A stretch of DNA of 60,243 bases from contig JBQCGP010000018.1 in NCBI GenBank assembly GCA_051955535.1, positions 1 through 60,243 of the forward strand. The letters run 5' to 3'. The notes below the pieces were generated by a model. It was given only the letters and a program-made list of their open reading frames with translations. It was not told the origin of the DNA and did no database searches. A program made the position numbers and the translations under genes. Numbering within the stretch: the stretch's first letter is position 1; each line of letters starts with the position of its first letter. Shown here piece after piece: positions 1 through 8,420 of the stretch. The stretch is from 13-2-20CM-68-14 sp051955535 (GTDB taxonomy: Bacteria; Actinomycetota; Thermoleophilia; Gaiellales; Gaiellaceae).

Positions 1-90
1 TTTTTTTGGCGGGGGCCTACCCGGCGGGGGGGGGGGGGGCGCCGGCGCGCGCCCCCCCCCCCCCCCCCGGCCCCTCTCCTCCTCTCCCCT
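1..90. other. Low-complexity window edge
   Basis: Runs of T, G and C, including long uninterrupted G and C homopolymers, make up almost all of this stretch. Nothing codes here convincingly. The composition differs sharply from the coding GC pattern that begins at about 200, and it resembles contig-edge assembly or sequencing error more than biology. Confidence 0.6.
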
Positions 91-95
91 GACAG

Positions 96-124
96 GGCGG
101 CGGCCTCGGGCCGCCGCCTTTTTT
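96..124 (+). terminator. Intrinsic terminator of a gene upstream of the window
   Basis: A perfect 10-bp GC stem (GGCGGCGGCC / GGCCGCCGCC) with a TCG loop is followed directly by six T residues. This is the most canonical rho-independent terminator in the window. It probably ends a rightward gene whose body lies off the left edge, and it insulates selD from it. Confidence 0.8.
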
Positions 125-214
125 CTGCAGTTCCGGGAATAGGGCCAACCGCTGAAACGTCTTTGGACGAAGAGCAGACAAGTCCCTACAGTTCCGCGAA
201 CGAACCGAGGACAC

Positions 215-1252
215 ATGGATCTCGAAGCCACCGGCGTCAAGCTCACCGATCTCGCCTCCTGCGGAGGCTGCGCAGCCAAGTACTCGGCCGCCCGCCTCGA
301 GGAGCTGCTCGCGGGCTTCGTGCCCGCCGACGCCGAGGACCTGTTGGTCGGACTCGCGCCCGCCGACGACGCCGCGGTCTACCGGCTCGACGACGAGCGC
401 GCGCTGATCTTCACGCTCGACTTCTTCCCGCCGGTCGTCGACGACCCGGGCGACTACGGAGCAATCGCTGCCACGAACGCCTTGAACGACGTCTTCGCAA
501 TGGGGGGAACGCCGCTGCTTGCCCTCTCGATCGCGGCGTTCCCGGAGGAGCTGCCGACCGAGATCCTGGCGCGCGTCTTCGCCGCCGCTGACGAACAGGT
601 TCGGGCGTCGGGCGCGTTGCTCGCGGGTGGGCACACGATCCGAGACGCCGAGCCCAAGTACGGCCTTGCCGTCATCGGCACCGTCCACCCGGAGGCGATC
701 TGGCCGAAGAACGGCGCGCGGCCCGGCGACTCGCTCTTCCTGACAAAGCCCCTCGGGACCGGGCTGATCATGTCGGGGCACAAGACCGGACTAACCGGTT
801 CCCAGCCGCTCGAGCGCGCCGTCCAGTGGATGCGGACGCTCAACAAGGACGCGGCCGAGCTACTGCGCGCACGCACGCCGAACGCGGTCACCGATGTCAC
901 CGGGTTCGGCCTCTTTGGGCACGCACACGAGGTCGCCGAGCGGAGCGGCGTTCGGCTCGTGCTGGAGTGGGAGCGCATCCCTGCGATCGACGGCGCCCTC
1001 GACCTCGCAAGGAAGGATGTGCGGACGAGCGGCGACCCACGCAACCGAGATTTTGCGGCCGCGCATGTCACGCTCGACGCCACGCCCGAAGCGATCGTCG
1101 CGCTCGGCTTCGACCCCCAGACGGCGGGCGGTTTGCTCGTCTCGCTGCCGTCCGAGCAAGGCCCGGCGCTCGAGGCGGAGTTCGGTGCGCGGCGGCTCTT
1201 CCTCCGGCGGATCGGCCGAGTCGAGGAGGGCTCCGGAGTAGTCGTGACTTAA
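215..1252 (+). CDS. selD: Selenide, water dikinase (selenophosphate synthetase)
   Basis: Makes selenophosphate from selenide and ATP, the selenium donor for selenocysteine and for selenouridine in tRNA. The 345-residue length is normal for SelD. The N-terminal motif SCGGCAAK supplies the catalytic Cys19 and Lys22 in the CxxK spacing used by the cysteine form of the enzyme. The ATP-binding PurM-like half (DDAAVY, then TNALNDVFAMGG) and the C-terminal segment with FDPQTAGGLL follow. The ATG has a weak GAGG six bases upstream. No selA, selB or tRNA-Sec is present in the window, and the 125-214 leader does not fold as a tRNA. The enzyme's end use, selenoprotein or tRNA selenation, cannot be told from here. 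Confidence 0.95.
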   Translation: MDLEATGVKLTDLASCGGCAAKYSAARLEELLAGFVPADAEDLLVGLAPADDAAVYRLDDERALIFTLDFFPPVVDDPGDYGAIAATNALNDVFAMGGTPLLALSIAAFPEELPTEILARVFAAADEQVRASGALLAGGHTIRDAEPKYGLAVIGTVHPEAIWPKNGARPGDSLFLTKPLGTGLIMSGHKTGLTGSQPLERAVQWMRTLNKDAAELLRARTPNAVTDVTGFGLFGHAHEVAERSGVRLVLEWERIPAIDGALDLARKDVRTSGDPRNRDFAAAHVTLDATPEAIVALGFDPQTAGGLLVSLPSEQGPALEAEFGARRLFLRRIGRVEEGSGVVVT

Positions 1253-1279
1253 GCCGAAAATGCTGCGCATTTTCGGCTT
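1251..1279 (+). terminator. Perfect 13-bp hairpin after selD
   Basis: A 13-bp perfect inverted repeat (arms AAGCCGAAAATGC and GCATTTTCGGCTT, TGC loop) begins inside the selD stop codon. There is no T tract after it, so it could be a bidirectional or RNA-stabilising hairpin as well as a terminator. The arms are AT-rich compared with the surroundings. Confidence 0.55.
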
Positions 1280-1324
1280 GGGTAGTTTGTCCCATCGCTC
1301 TGCTCGGGAGACCCGGGAGAAAAG

Positions 1325-1873
1325 TTGACGGAAACCAAGAGAGGCATGGTCCACGGGCGCTTCCAGCCCTTCCACAACGGACATCTCGAGTACCTGCGCG
1401 GCGCCGCCGAGCGCTCCGACGAGGTCTGGATCGGGATCACGAACCCCGATCCCGAGCGGATCAAGCCCGAGGCGAGCGATCCGCTACGCCACCTGCCCGA
1501 ATCCAACCCGTTCTCCTACGCCGAGCGTCTGCTGATGGTCAAGGCGGCCGCCGCCGACCTCGGGCTCGAGCCGGCAACCGTCCATGTGATCCCGTTCCCG
1601 GTCAACGAGCCCGAGCTCTGGCCGGCCTACGTGCCCGAGGGCGTGACGCAGTACCTGCGCCTCTTCTCCGCCTGGGGCGGCACAAAGCTCGAGCGCCTGC
1701 GCGAGGCCGGCTATGAGGTGGTGATCCTCGACGAAGGCACGGAGAAGCAGCTTTCGGGCATCGAGGTCCGCCAGGCGCTGCGCGAGAGCGGAGACTGGGA
1801 AGCGCTCGTTCCGCCCGGCGTTGCGCATGTACTTCGCGCTCTCTACGAGTCGTCGAAAGTAAAAACGCTGTAA
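1325..1873 (+). CDS. nadM: Nicotinamide-nucleotide adenylyltransferase, archaeal NadM type
   Basis: Joins NMN and ATP to make NAD+. The protein has 182 residues. The nucleotidyltransferase signature GRFQPFHNGH (residues 11-20, His17 and His20 forming HxGH) is intact, and the second signature near residue 146 reads SGIEVRQ in place of the usual S-T-x-x-R form. The TTG start is chosen because GGGAGA lies 4 nt before it and because the KRG preceding GRFQPFH is conserved in the family. An ATG at 1346 would remove those residues and has no properly spaced ribosome site. The gene stands alone between two hairpin-bounded units. Confidence 0.88.
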   Translation: MTETKRGMVHGRFQPFHNGHLEYLRGAAERSDEVWIGITNPDPERIKPEASDPLRHLPESNPFSYAERLLMVKAAAADLGLEPATVHVIPFPVNEPELWPAYVPEGVTQYLRLFSAWGGTKLERLREAGYEVVILDEGTEKQLSGIEVRQALRESGDWEALVPPGVAHVLRALYESSKVKTL

Positions 1874-1939
1874 GCGAGCGCGACTTTTTCGCCGCGGCGT
1901 CGTTTGAACCAACGTCGCAACGAGAAGGGGTCAGGTGCC

Positions 1940-2818
1940 ATGAAGAAGCTGTTCATCCCATTCATCGCCGTCGCCGCTCTCGCAGTCGGCGCCGCGCCGG
2001 CCGCACCGGCGACCACGGCGACAGTCCAGGTTCAGATCAAGCGCAGTTCGTTCGTCAAGTCGCTCACGACGATCAAGGCGGGCGACACGGTCAAGTGGGT
2101 CAACGTGGACACTCAGAACCATCAGGTCGTGTCCAACAACGGCTCGTTCGTCTCGCCGATCCTCGGTCCCAGCAAGAGCTACTCACACCGCTTCAACGCC
2201 GCCGGGACGTATCGGTACCACGACGGCCTGAACGCCGCGGTCAAGGGCACGATCAAGGTGAACGGGCCTGCTCCCGCGGTAACCGCAGGGGTCTCGCTGC
2301 CGATCATCGTCTACGGGCAAGGGGTCTCGCTCTCGGGGACCGTCTCGAACGGACAGGCGAACGAGAAGGTCACGCTTTACCAGCAGCCGTATCCGCAGAC
2401 CTCCTTCGCCGAGATGACGACTGTGCTGACGACCACCGGCGGTGTCTGGAACCTCGTCCTGACGCCGTCGCCGAAGGTCCTGACGCAGTACCAGGCCAAG
2501 TGGAACGGCCGTACGAGCGTCACCGTCGGCGTCCAGGTGCGCCCTCGGATCAGGCTCTTCTACCGGAACGGCAGGTTCTCGACCGCTGTTCAGTCGGGGG
2601 CCTCGCACGCCGGCCGCTCGGTTCAGGCCCAGCGCCTCTCGCGCTTCGGCCAGTGGGTGACGTTGAAGCGCGTGCGGCTCGGCGGCAAGTCGACCGCCGT
2701 CTTCCGGCTGACGCTGCCGAAGGGCAGGTCTCGAATTCGGGTCGCAATGTCCGTCAACCAGGCGGGCGCGGGCTACCTCGCGGGGTTCAGCCCGACGATC
2801 ACAGTTCGGCGCCGCTAG
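1940..2818 (+). CDS. Exported cupredoxin-like protein lacking copper ligands
   Basis: 292 residues with a signal peptide (MKKLFIPFIA start, cleavage near residue 24) and a plastocyanin-like domain at about 28-107, then a beta-sandwich region to the end. The domain keeps the cupredoxin fold signatures GDTVKW, His61 in QNHQVV and GTYRYH. The C-terminal ligand loop, normally C-x2-H-x2-M before a glycine, has Asp95, Asn98 and Val101 at those three places, with no gap. It therefore should not bind type 1 copper. The start is the ATG after an AGAAGGGG site; an in-frame ATG 36 nt upstream would bury the signal peptide. It is probably a structural or binding exoprotein. Confidence 0.85.
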   Translation: MKKLFIPFIAVAALAVGAAPAAPATTATVQVQIKRSSFVKSLTTIKAGDTVKWVNVDTQNHQVVSNNGSFVSPILGPSKSYSHRFNAAGTYRYHDGLNAAVKGTIKVNGPAPAVTAGVSLPIIVYGQGVSLSGTVSNGQANEKVTLYQQPYPQTSFAEMTTVLTTTGGVWNLVLTPSPKVLTQYQAKWNGRTSVTVGVQVRPRIRLFYRNGRFSTAVQSGASHAGRSVQAQRLSRFGQWVTLKRVRLGGKSTAVFRLTLPKGRSRIRVAMSVNQAGAGYLAGFSPTITVRRR

Positions 2819-2844
2819 GGGTCAGTGGCGCCGGAGTACCGCGG

Positions 2845-2869
2845 AGGGCGGCTTGCAAGAAGCCGCCCT
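2845..2869 (+). terminator. Terminator-like hairpin
   Basis: A perfect 10-bp stem (AGGGCGGCTT / AAGCCGCCCT) with loop GCAAG lies 26 nt after the cupredoxin-like gene and is followed by a modest T-rich stretch (TCGTGTTTGCT). It sits just upstream of the candidate start of the next transcript. Confidence 0.65.
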
Positions 2870-2881
2870 TCGTGTTTGCTC

Positions 2882-2887
2882 TAGCCT
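2882..2887 (+). promoter_or_regulatory. Candidate -10 element, leaderless apgM
   Basis: TAGCCT lies 6 nt before the GTG start of the phosphoglycerate mutase gene. No Shine-Dalgarno is present, and no good -35 hexamer is visible. The spacing matches several other genes in this window. Confidence 0.4.
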
Positions 2888-2893
2888 CCGCGC

Positions 2894-4117
2894 GTGCTCC
2901 CGATCGTCCTCGTGCTGATCGATGGGCTCGGCGACCGCACGCACCAGGTGCTCGGCGGGCGCACGGCGAGCGAGGCGGCCGCGACGCCGAACCTCGACGC
3001 GTTCGCGTCGAGCGGTTCCTGCGGACTGCTCTACGGCGTCGGCCCGGGCCGCGCGCCCTCGAGCGAGGTCGCGCACTGGGCGATGCTGGGTTACCGGCCC
3101 GACGAGTTTCCGGGCCGCGCCGTCTTCGAGGCGCTCGGCCGCGGGCAGGAGGTGAGCGCCGAGCACGTCTTCGCCTACGCGGCCCTGCGCCCGGCCGAGC
3201 GGCGTGACGACGGCTGGTGGCTGACCGGCCGGCCCGACCCGGAGCGCGACGCCGAGCTGGCGGCCGAGCTCGTGACGCGTTGCGACGAGATCGAGATCGA
3301 CGGACTCTCCTTCTCGCTGGAGCACGTCTGGCGCGGCGAGTCGGTGCTGCGGATCGGGGGCGGCGCCGACGAACGGGTCACCGACTCGGACGCCTTCTTC
3401 CGCGATCGTCATCCGGTTCTGCGTCCGCGCCCGCTCGTGCCGGAGGCTGGCCGGACCGCTCACGCCTGCGAGGGGTGGAGCCGCGAGGTGATGCGGCGGC
3501 TCGACGGGGAACGCTTCAACGTGATCACGCTGAAGTGGTTCGGGCGCCCGCGGTCGCTCCCGAGCTTCCGTGAGCGGCACGGGATCGAGGGCGCGTTCGC
3601 GGCCGAGTCGGCCTTGTTGCGCGGCCTCGGCCGGTGTTTGGGTCTGGAGCCGGTCGCGGCGGAGCTCGATGTCGGGCTTGTCGCCGAACGCCTCGACGCC
3701 GGCGACACCTTCGTCTACGTGCACGACAAGCGCGTCGACGAGGCGGGACACACGAAGGATCCGCGCCGCAAGCAGTCGGCGGTCGAGGAGATCGATGGGC
3801 TGCTCGCGGGACTTCCGACCGATCGCGCGATCGTCTGCGTGACCGGCGACCACGCGACCCCCACGTCGCCGGAAGTGATCCATTCGGGCGACCCCGTGCC
3901 GCTCGTGATCGCCGGTCCGGGTGTCCGCGCCGATCCTGTCACGAGGATCGGGGAGCTCGACTGTGCCGCTGGGATCCTGGGGCAGCTCCGCGGGCCGGAC
4001 CTGATGCCGGTTTTGCTCAATGCGGCCGACCGGCCGCTCTTCCTCGGCTCGCGTCCAACGCCCGTCGACGGGGCGGACGGCTATCCGGCCGATGAGCTGC
4101 TGGAGCCGCTTATTTGA
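2894..4117 (+). CDS. apgM: 2,3-bisphosphoglycerate-independent phosphoglycerate mutase, archaeal type
   Basis: Interconverts 3- and 2-phosphoglycerate in glycolysis and gluconeogenesis. The 407-residue protein belongs to the alkaline-phosphatase-like superfamily. Visible metal-site elements are Asp10 in LIDGLGD, the catalytic Ser region PSSEVAHWAMLGY (residues 55-67, with Glu where many relatives have Asp), the VDEAGH motif and GDHATPTS. The length fits the aPGM branch, since the classical iPGM is about 510 residues. The GTG start is supported by the family N-terminus, which begins only a few residues before the first Asp. The last 8 nt overlap the convergent methyltransferase gene. Confidence 0.9.
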   Translation: MLPIVLVLIDGLGDRTHQVLGGRTASEAAATPNLDAFASSGSCGLLYGVGPGRAPSSEVAHWAMLGYRPDEFPGRAVFEALGRGQEVSAEHVFAYAALRPAERRDDGWWLTGRPDPERDAELAAELVTRCDEIEIDGLSFSLEHVWRGESVLRIGGGADERVTDSDAFFRDRHPVLRPRPLVPEAGRTAHACEGWSREVMRRLDGERFNVITLKWFGRPRSLPSFRERHGIEGAFAAESALLRGLGRCLGLEPVAAELDVGLVAERLDAGDTFVYVHDKRVDEAGHTKDPRRKQSAVEEIDGLLAGLPTDRAIVCVTGDHATPTSPEVIHSGDPVPLVIAGPGVRADPVTRIGELDCAAGILGQLRGPDLMPVLLNAADRPLFLGSRPTPVDGADGYPADELLEPLI

Positions 4118-4925
4118 CCCCGACCCGGATGCGGTAGCAGAGCACCGCCGGCCGGGTCCGGTCTCCAAGCACGCGCGTCGCGGTCTCGCGCAGGAGCTCG
4201 AACGTCTCGTTGACCCGTGGAGCCGCTTCGCCGAAGATCTCGCGCGGGCCCCCGAGGGTCTCGGCAAGCCCGACCACGCCTTCTCCGTCGAGCTCCCACC
4301 AGCCGTGGGCCAGGACTTCGCGCGAGTAGCGGAAGTGACTGCTTGCGCGGATCTGCTCGAGATGCTTCGTCTTCGGCCACGAGGAGGCGCCGGCCCGAAG
4401 GCCGAGCCGGTCGCGCGCCTCGTGGCGCGCGTCGAAGAGCTCGGCGAACGCCGCGTCGACCTCGGGCTCGACCACCGGCGGCACGTCGTAGTCACAAGCG
4501 GCGAAGACGCCGCCCGCCCGCAGGAGCCGTGCCGCCTCGGCGAGGACGGGCTGCGGCTCCATCCAGTGGAAGGCTTGGTAGGCGGTGACGAGGTCCGCAT
4601 CGCCTGCGCGTAGCCCCGTGTCGGCGGCGTACGCCTCCACGTAGCGAATGTTCGGCTGCGCGGTCGCCGCCCGCGCTTGCCCGACCATGCGTGGATTCGG
4701 CTCGACGCCGACGACCTCGTCGGCGCGATCGGCCCAGGCGCGCGTCGCGAGGCCCGTACCGCACCCGAGATCGACGACCAGGCCGGGCCGCTCGGTCCCG
4801 GCGACGTGGACGAGGACGTCGAATACTTCGGCGGGCGGCGCCGGCCGGTGGCGGTTGTAGACGTCGGCGAACCCCTCGCCGAGGTAGCCGGATCGCTCGA
4901 TCAACCGTTGAGAGAACTCCGACAC
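4110..4925 (-). CDS. Class I SAM-dependent methyltransferase
   Basis: 271 residues with a Rossmann methyltransferase core: motif I VVDLGCGTGLATRAWA, the acidic motif II VVGVEPNP, a motif III-like stretch before DLVTAYQAFHWME, then RAGGVFAACDYD. The FHWME pattern is typical of the plant/fungal-type Methyltransf_11 family of unknown substrate. GTG at 4925 is preferred over the ATG at 4958, because the upstream start would run into the divergent ctaA gene and adds nothing conserved. It is divergent from ctaA with only 16 nt between the starts, so the two promoters must overlap. The substrate cannot be inferred. Confidence 0.8.
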   Translation of the reverse strand: MSEFSQRLIERSGYLGEGFADVYNRHRPAPPAEVFDVLVHVAGTERPGLVVDLGCGTGLATRAWADRADEVVGVEPNPRMVGQARAATAQPNIRYVEAYAADTGLRAGDADLVTAYQAFHWMEPQPVLAEAARLLRAGGVFAACDYDVPPVVEPEVDAAFAELFDARHEARDRLGLRAGASSWPKTKHLEQIRASSHFRYSREVLAHGWWELDGEGVVGLAETLGGPREIFGEAAPRVNETFELLRETATRVLGDRTRPAVLCYRIRVGVK

Positions 4926-4928
4926 GAG

Positions 4929-4934
4929 TACGCT
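4929..4934 (+). promoter_or_regulatory. Candidate -10 element, leaderless ctaA
   Basis: TACGCT ends 7 nt before the ctaA GTG, with TTGAGA 15 nt further upstream as a possible -35. It lies inside the 5' end of the divergent methyltransferase gene. There is no ribosome site. Confidence 0.4.
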
Positions 4935-4941
4935 GATTCTC

Positions 4942-5871
4942 GTGCACGCCGAGACCACGAGGGCGGCCGGTCGGCTGCGGTCGTTTGTCGTCGCGCCCGT
5001 CTGGTTCCTTCGCTTCGCAGCGCTCGAGCTCTTTGCGCTCTGGGCGATCGTCGCGACCGGCGCGGCGGTGCGGCTGACCGACTCCGGCCTCGGCTGCCGC
5101 CACTGGCCGGGCTGCGAGGCGGGCCACCCGCTGCCGGCGAAGAACTACCACGCGTACATCGAGTTCGGAAACCGCGTCGTCGGCGGCGTCACGATCCTGA
5201 TCACGCTGCTCGTCGCGGTGACGGCCTTCTGGTCGCCGCTCCGCAGGCGCGGCAGGCAGCTGGCAGTCGCGCTCTTTCTGGGAACTCTGGCCCAGGCGCC
5301 GCTCGGCTACCTCGCCGTCAAGACAGACCTGCGCTGGCCGATCGTGGCGGCGCACCTGCTGCTCTCGATGCTGCTGATCGCCGGAGCGGTGGTGCTCGTC
5401 CTCGTCGCATCGATGTGCGTCGTCGGACGGGCCGAGCCGCTCGTCCCGCGCGAGTTGAGGATCTTCGGGACCTTCGTGGCGGTCGCGGGCCTGGCGCTGC
5501 TCGTCAGCGGATCGCTGGCGACGGCGGCGGGGCCGCACTCGGGAGGCGGCACGACCCAGGTTCACCGGCTGGCGCGCTTCGAGCCGGTCCTGTACGCCCA
5601 CGCGGGGGTCGTTGCCGTTTTCGGCTGCTCGTTCTTGTTCTTGCTCGGCTACCTGGCTGCCCGGCGGTCGGGCGCGCCGCGGCTCTTCTGGGCCGCGCTG
5701 GCCGTCCTCGGCGTCCTGCTCGTCCAGGTCGGATTAGGGGAGCTGCAGTACCGCCTGCACCTGCCCTGGTACCTCGTGCTGCTGCACGTCAGCGTCGCAG
5801 CAACGGCCTGGGCCGGGATCGTGGCGCTCGCGTACGCCTTTTGGCGTCCGCCCGAATGGCTCGCGACCTGA
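4942..5871 (+). CDS. ctaA: Heme A synthase (COX15/CtaA)
   Basis: Oxidises the C8 methyl of heme O to make heme A for aa3-type cytochrome oxidase. The 309-residue membrane protein has about eight hydrophobic segments. It shows the extracytoplasmic cysteine pair Cys52 and Cys58 in GLGCRHWPGC, then IEFGNR, where the first heme-ligand His of Bacillus CtaA is Asn, as is common in actinobacterial homologues. His residues in AHLLLSM, QVHRLARFE and LLHVSVAA supply the other expected sites. Its presence implies an aerobic aa3 oxidase elsewhere in the genome. No ctaB or cta structural genes are in the window. Confidence 0.9.
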   Translation: MHAETTRAAGRLRSFVVAPVWFLRFAALELFALWAIVATGAAVRLTDSGLGCRHWPGCEAGHPLPAKNYHAYIEFGNRVVGGVTILITLLVAVTAFWSPLRRRGRQLAVALFLGTLAQAPLGYLAVKTDLRWPIVAAHLLLSMLLIAGAVVLVLVASMCVVGRAEPLVPRELRIFGTFVAVAGLALLVSGSLATAAGPHSGGGTTQVHRLARFEPVLYAHAGVVAVFGCSFLFLLGYLAARRSGAPRLFWAALAVLGVLLVQVGLGELQYRLHLPWYLVLLHVSVAATAWAGIVALAYAFWRPPEWLAT

Positions 5872-5877
5872 CACGCA

Positions 5878-5883
5878 TACACT
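5878..5883 (+). promoter_or_regulatory. Candidate -10 element, leaderless PAC2 gene
   Basis: TACACT ends 6 nt before the ATG at 5890 in the 18-nt gap after ctaA. No Shine-Dalgarno is visible, which suggests a separate leaderless transcript. Confidence 0.45.
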
Positions 5884-5889
5884 TCAAAG

Positions 5890-6777
5890 ATGGAATCCGA
5901 GCTCCGCGTTTCCGGCCGCCCTGAGCTGACGCACCCGGTGCTCGTGGCGGCGTTCCGTGGGTGGAACGACGGCGCGCAGGCCGCATCGCTCGCGGCCGGC
6001 TACCTGGCGCGGCTCTGGGACGCCGAGCAGATCGCCGAGGTCGATCCCGAGGGTTTCTTCGACTTCCAGGCGACCCGCCCGCACGTGTCGCTCGTCGACG
6101 GCATCACGCGCCGGATCGATTGGCCGGAGACCGCCTTCTACCACGGGAAGCCGGCGGGGCTCGACCGCGACGTCGTGCTGCTGCTCGGGATCGAGCCGAA
6201 TGTCCGCTGGCGGACCTTCACGGACCTCGTCGTGGGTCACGCTCAGGGGCTCGGGGTCGAACTCGTCGTGACTCTTGGTGCGCTCCTCGCCGACGTCCCA
6301 CACACGCGGCCATCGCCCGTGACCGGCAGCGCGTCCGGACCGGAGCTCGTCGAGGAGCTGGGGCTCTCGACGTCGCGCTACGAGGGGCCGACCGGGATCG
6401 TCGGCGTCCTGCACGACGCGTGCAACCAGGCCGGCATCCCGTCCGCGAGCCTCTGGGCCGCGGTGCCTCACTACGTTTCCTTGACGCCGAGCCCGCGTGC
6501 GGCGGCGGCGCTCTGCAACCGCCTCGGAGGTCTGATGGAGATCGAGATCGACACGACCGAGCTCGACCGGGCCGCCGAGACCTACGAGGAGCAGGTCAGC
6601 CAAGCGGTCGCCAGCGACGAGGAGACCGCCGCCTATGTCGAGGAACTCGAGCAGCGCGCCGACACGATCGAGGAGCAGGCCGAGCTTCCGTCAGGTGACG
6701 CCCTCGCCGCCGAGCTGACGCGCTACCTCCGCGAACGCGAGGGCGAGAACGGCGAATCGGGGCCGAGGGATCAGTAG
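5890..6777 (+). CDS. PAC2 family protein (proteasome-assembly-chaperone-like)
   Basis: 295 residues. The core matches the PAC2 family: VAAFRGWNDGAQAAS near the N-terminus, then LLGIEPNVRW, VVTLGALLADVPHTRP, GPTGIVGVLHDAC and the conserved VPHYVS. Actinobacterial members such as Rv2125 share this layout with a C-terminal Glu-rich coiled coil, here from about residue 220 onward (EEQVSQAVASDEETAAYVEELEQ region). In eukaryotes PAC2 chaperones the 20S proteasome. A proteasome role in actinobacteria is plausible but not shown, and no proteasome genes are in the window. Confidence 0.85.
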   Translation: MESELRVSGRPELTHPVLVAAFRGWNDGAQAASLAAGYLARLWDAEQIAEVDPEGFFDFQATRPHVSLVDGITRRIDWPETAFYHGKPAGLDRDVVLLLGIEPNVRWRTFTDLVVGHAQGLGVELVVTLGALLADVPHTRPSPVTGSASGPELVEELGLSTSRYEGPTGIVGVLHDACNQAGIPSASLWAAVPHYVSLTPSPRAAAALCNRLGGLMEIEIDTTELDRAAETYEEQVSQAVASDEETAAYVEELEQRADTIEEQAELPSGDALAAELTRYLREREGENGESGPRDQ

Positions 6778-6800
6778 CACCCGAGCGCTACCAGACCCTC

Positions 6801-8420
6801 CTAGCCGAACGTAAACGAGTAGACCGAGATCCCGGGCGTGAACCGGAGGCTCAGCTGGGCGTCGAGGAGCTGCCGGGCGTTCAGGACCGTGTAGAGCCGG
6901 CTGATCCCTTCGACGTCAATCGAGCCGACCGATTGTCCGTCGGCGAACACGCGGACGCGGCCCTGCCCGCCCATGACGAGGTAGACGTCCTTCGCATGGA
7001 AATGGAGGCCGAGAGCGGCGTCGCGTACCGCCGTCGTGTGCTCGGCGCCGAGCTTCCAGCGGCCTGAGAGCGCCCAGCCGTTCTGGGGCAGATCCTTCGG
7101 AGCCGTGTAGGCCGCGGTGCGATCCGGGACTGGGGTCGACCCCGCGTAGTCCGCGAGCCTGTGCTCGTAGCCGAGGTAGGTCTCCGGCGTCGTCAGCTCG
7201 GTCGGCGTCATGTCGGCGAGCTCGTTGCGCGCCCGACCCGGCTCGCCAAGCAGCTGGCGGATCAGCTGCTCCGTGTGGTTGTAGTCGCCCTCGCCGAAGT
7301 GCTCGTGGCGGATCCGGCCCTGCTTGTCGATCAGGTACTCGGCCGGCCAGTACTCGTTGTTGTAGGCCTTCCAGGTGTCGTAGTGCGGGTCGAGCGCGAC
7401 CGGCCAGGTCACGCCGAGCTGCTTCGTCGCCTCGCTGACGTTGTGCGGGACCGCCTCGAAGCCGAACTCCGGCGTGTGGATGCCGACGATCACGAGGCCG
7501 GCGCGCCGGTACTCCCTCCACCACGCCCGGAGGTGGGGAAGCGTCCGCAGGCAGTTGATGCACGAGTACGTCCAGAAGTCGACGAGCACCACCTTCCCGC
7601 GGAGTTGCCGCAGAGTCAGCGGCTTCGAGTTGAACCAGTTCGAGATCCCTCGGAAGTCGGGCGCGGTGCCGACGTCCGCGAGCGTGCTCTGCTCGTGGGT
7701 GCAGCGGTAGCCGAGGTGCTCGCGCGAGTAGCAGCTCTTCTCGGCCGCCTGGAGGATGTTGGTGTAGTTCGGGATCTTCGTCTGCAGCGTCCGGTCGACG
7801 TGGAAGACGATTGCGAAACCGGATGCGGCGACAAGGACGCCGAGCGCGACCCTGATCGTCCTGGCGTGTGCCCGGAACGCCCGCAGGCCGACCGCGGCCC
7901 GCGCGCTCCTCGCGATCAGGAGCATCGGCAGCGCGACGCCGAGCGCGTAAGCGATCGTGATCGCGACCGTCTTGAAGCCGAGGTCGCCGACGCTCGCCGA
8001 CTGTGCAGCGATGTAGCCTTGGATGACCCCGCCGCAGGGGACGAAGACCAGCCCGAGGCTGAGGCCCAGCAGGAAGCCGCCGCCCAAATCGCCGGCCGGC
8101 CTCCGGCTCAGCCGTGACAGTGGCCGCTCGATCAGCACCGCGAACTGCGGAAAGATCAGCATCGCGGCGACGACGAAGAGGAGGGCGATCGCGACGTTGC
8201 GCAGCAGATCCTGCGGGAGCCCGAGCTTCCCGAGCAGCCACGTGAGCACGAGTAAGGACGTCGTGAAGGCGACGACGATGCCCGCGACGATGGCAATCGG
8301 CCGGCGGCGGCTGCCGCCGCTCGCGCCGCCGGCGAAGACGATCGGGAGCACGGGCAGCACGCAGGGAGAGATCGCTGTGACGACCCCTGCCAAAAAAGAG
8401 ATCCCAACGAGAAGGACCAC
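6801..8420 (-). CDS. dipZ: DipZ: CcdA-like membrane domain fused to thioredoxin and C-terminal beta domain
   Basis: 539 residues in three parts. Residues 1-205 are a six-helix DsbD/CcdA transporter domain with the redox pair Cys20 (SPCVLP) and Cys129 (VPCGG). Residues 250-395 are an extracytoplasmic TlpA-type thioredoxin with CINC (Cys287, Cys290). Residues 400-539 form a beta-sandwich typical of DipZ. It moves reducing equivalents from the cytoplasm to exported thiol substrates, for example in cytochrome c or oxidase assembly. Cys230 and Cys240 in the linker are an additional possible disulfide. The GTG start lies within a hairpin (8411-8436). It follows the helicase gene by 30 nt on the same strand. 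Confidence 0.9.
   Translation of the reverse strand: MVLLVGISFLAGVVTAISPCVLPVLPIVFAGGASGGSRRRPIAIVAGIVVAFTTSLLVLTWLLGKLGLPQDLLRNVAIALLFVVAAMLIFPQFAVLIERPLSRLSRRPAGDLGGGFLLGLSLGLVFVPCGGVIQGYIAAQSASVGDLGFKTVAITIAYALGVALPMLLIARSARAAVGLRAFRAHARTIRVALGVLVAASGFAIVFHVDRTLQTKIPNYTNILQAAEKSCYSREHLGYRCTHEQSTLADVGTAPDFRGISNWFNSKPLTLRQLRGKVVLVDFWTYSCINCLRTLPHLRAWWREYRRAGLVIVGIHTPEFGFEAVPHNVSEATKQLGVTWPVALDPHYDTWKAYNNEYWPAEYLIDKQGRIRHEHFGEGDYNHTEQLIRQLLGEPGRARNELADMTPTELTTPETYLGYEHRLADYAGSTPVPDRTAAYTAPKDLPQNGWALSGRWKLGAEHTTAVRDAALGLHFHAKDVYLVMGGQGRVRVFADGQSVGSIDVEGISRLYTVLNARQLLDAQLSLRFTPGISVYSFTFG

Noticed and set aside
125..214. tRNA-Sec upstream of selD
   Set aside because: The region does not show a T-loop (TTCGA-type), acceptor stem or UCA anticodon in a plausible position on either strand.
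2822..4600. Long minus-strand reading frame (592 codons) opposite the phosphoglycerate mutase gene
   Set aside because: It covers a confidently assigned gene and part of a methyltransferase, has Arg/Ser-rich composition typical of antisense frames in GC-rich DNA, and shows no domain.
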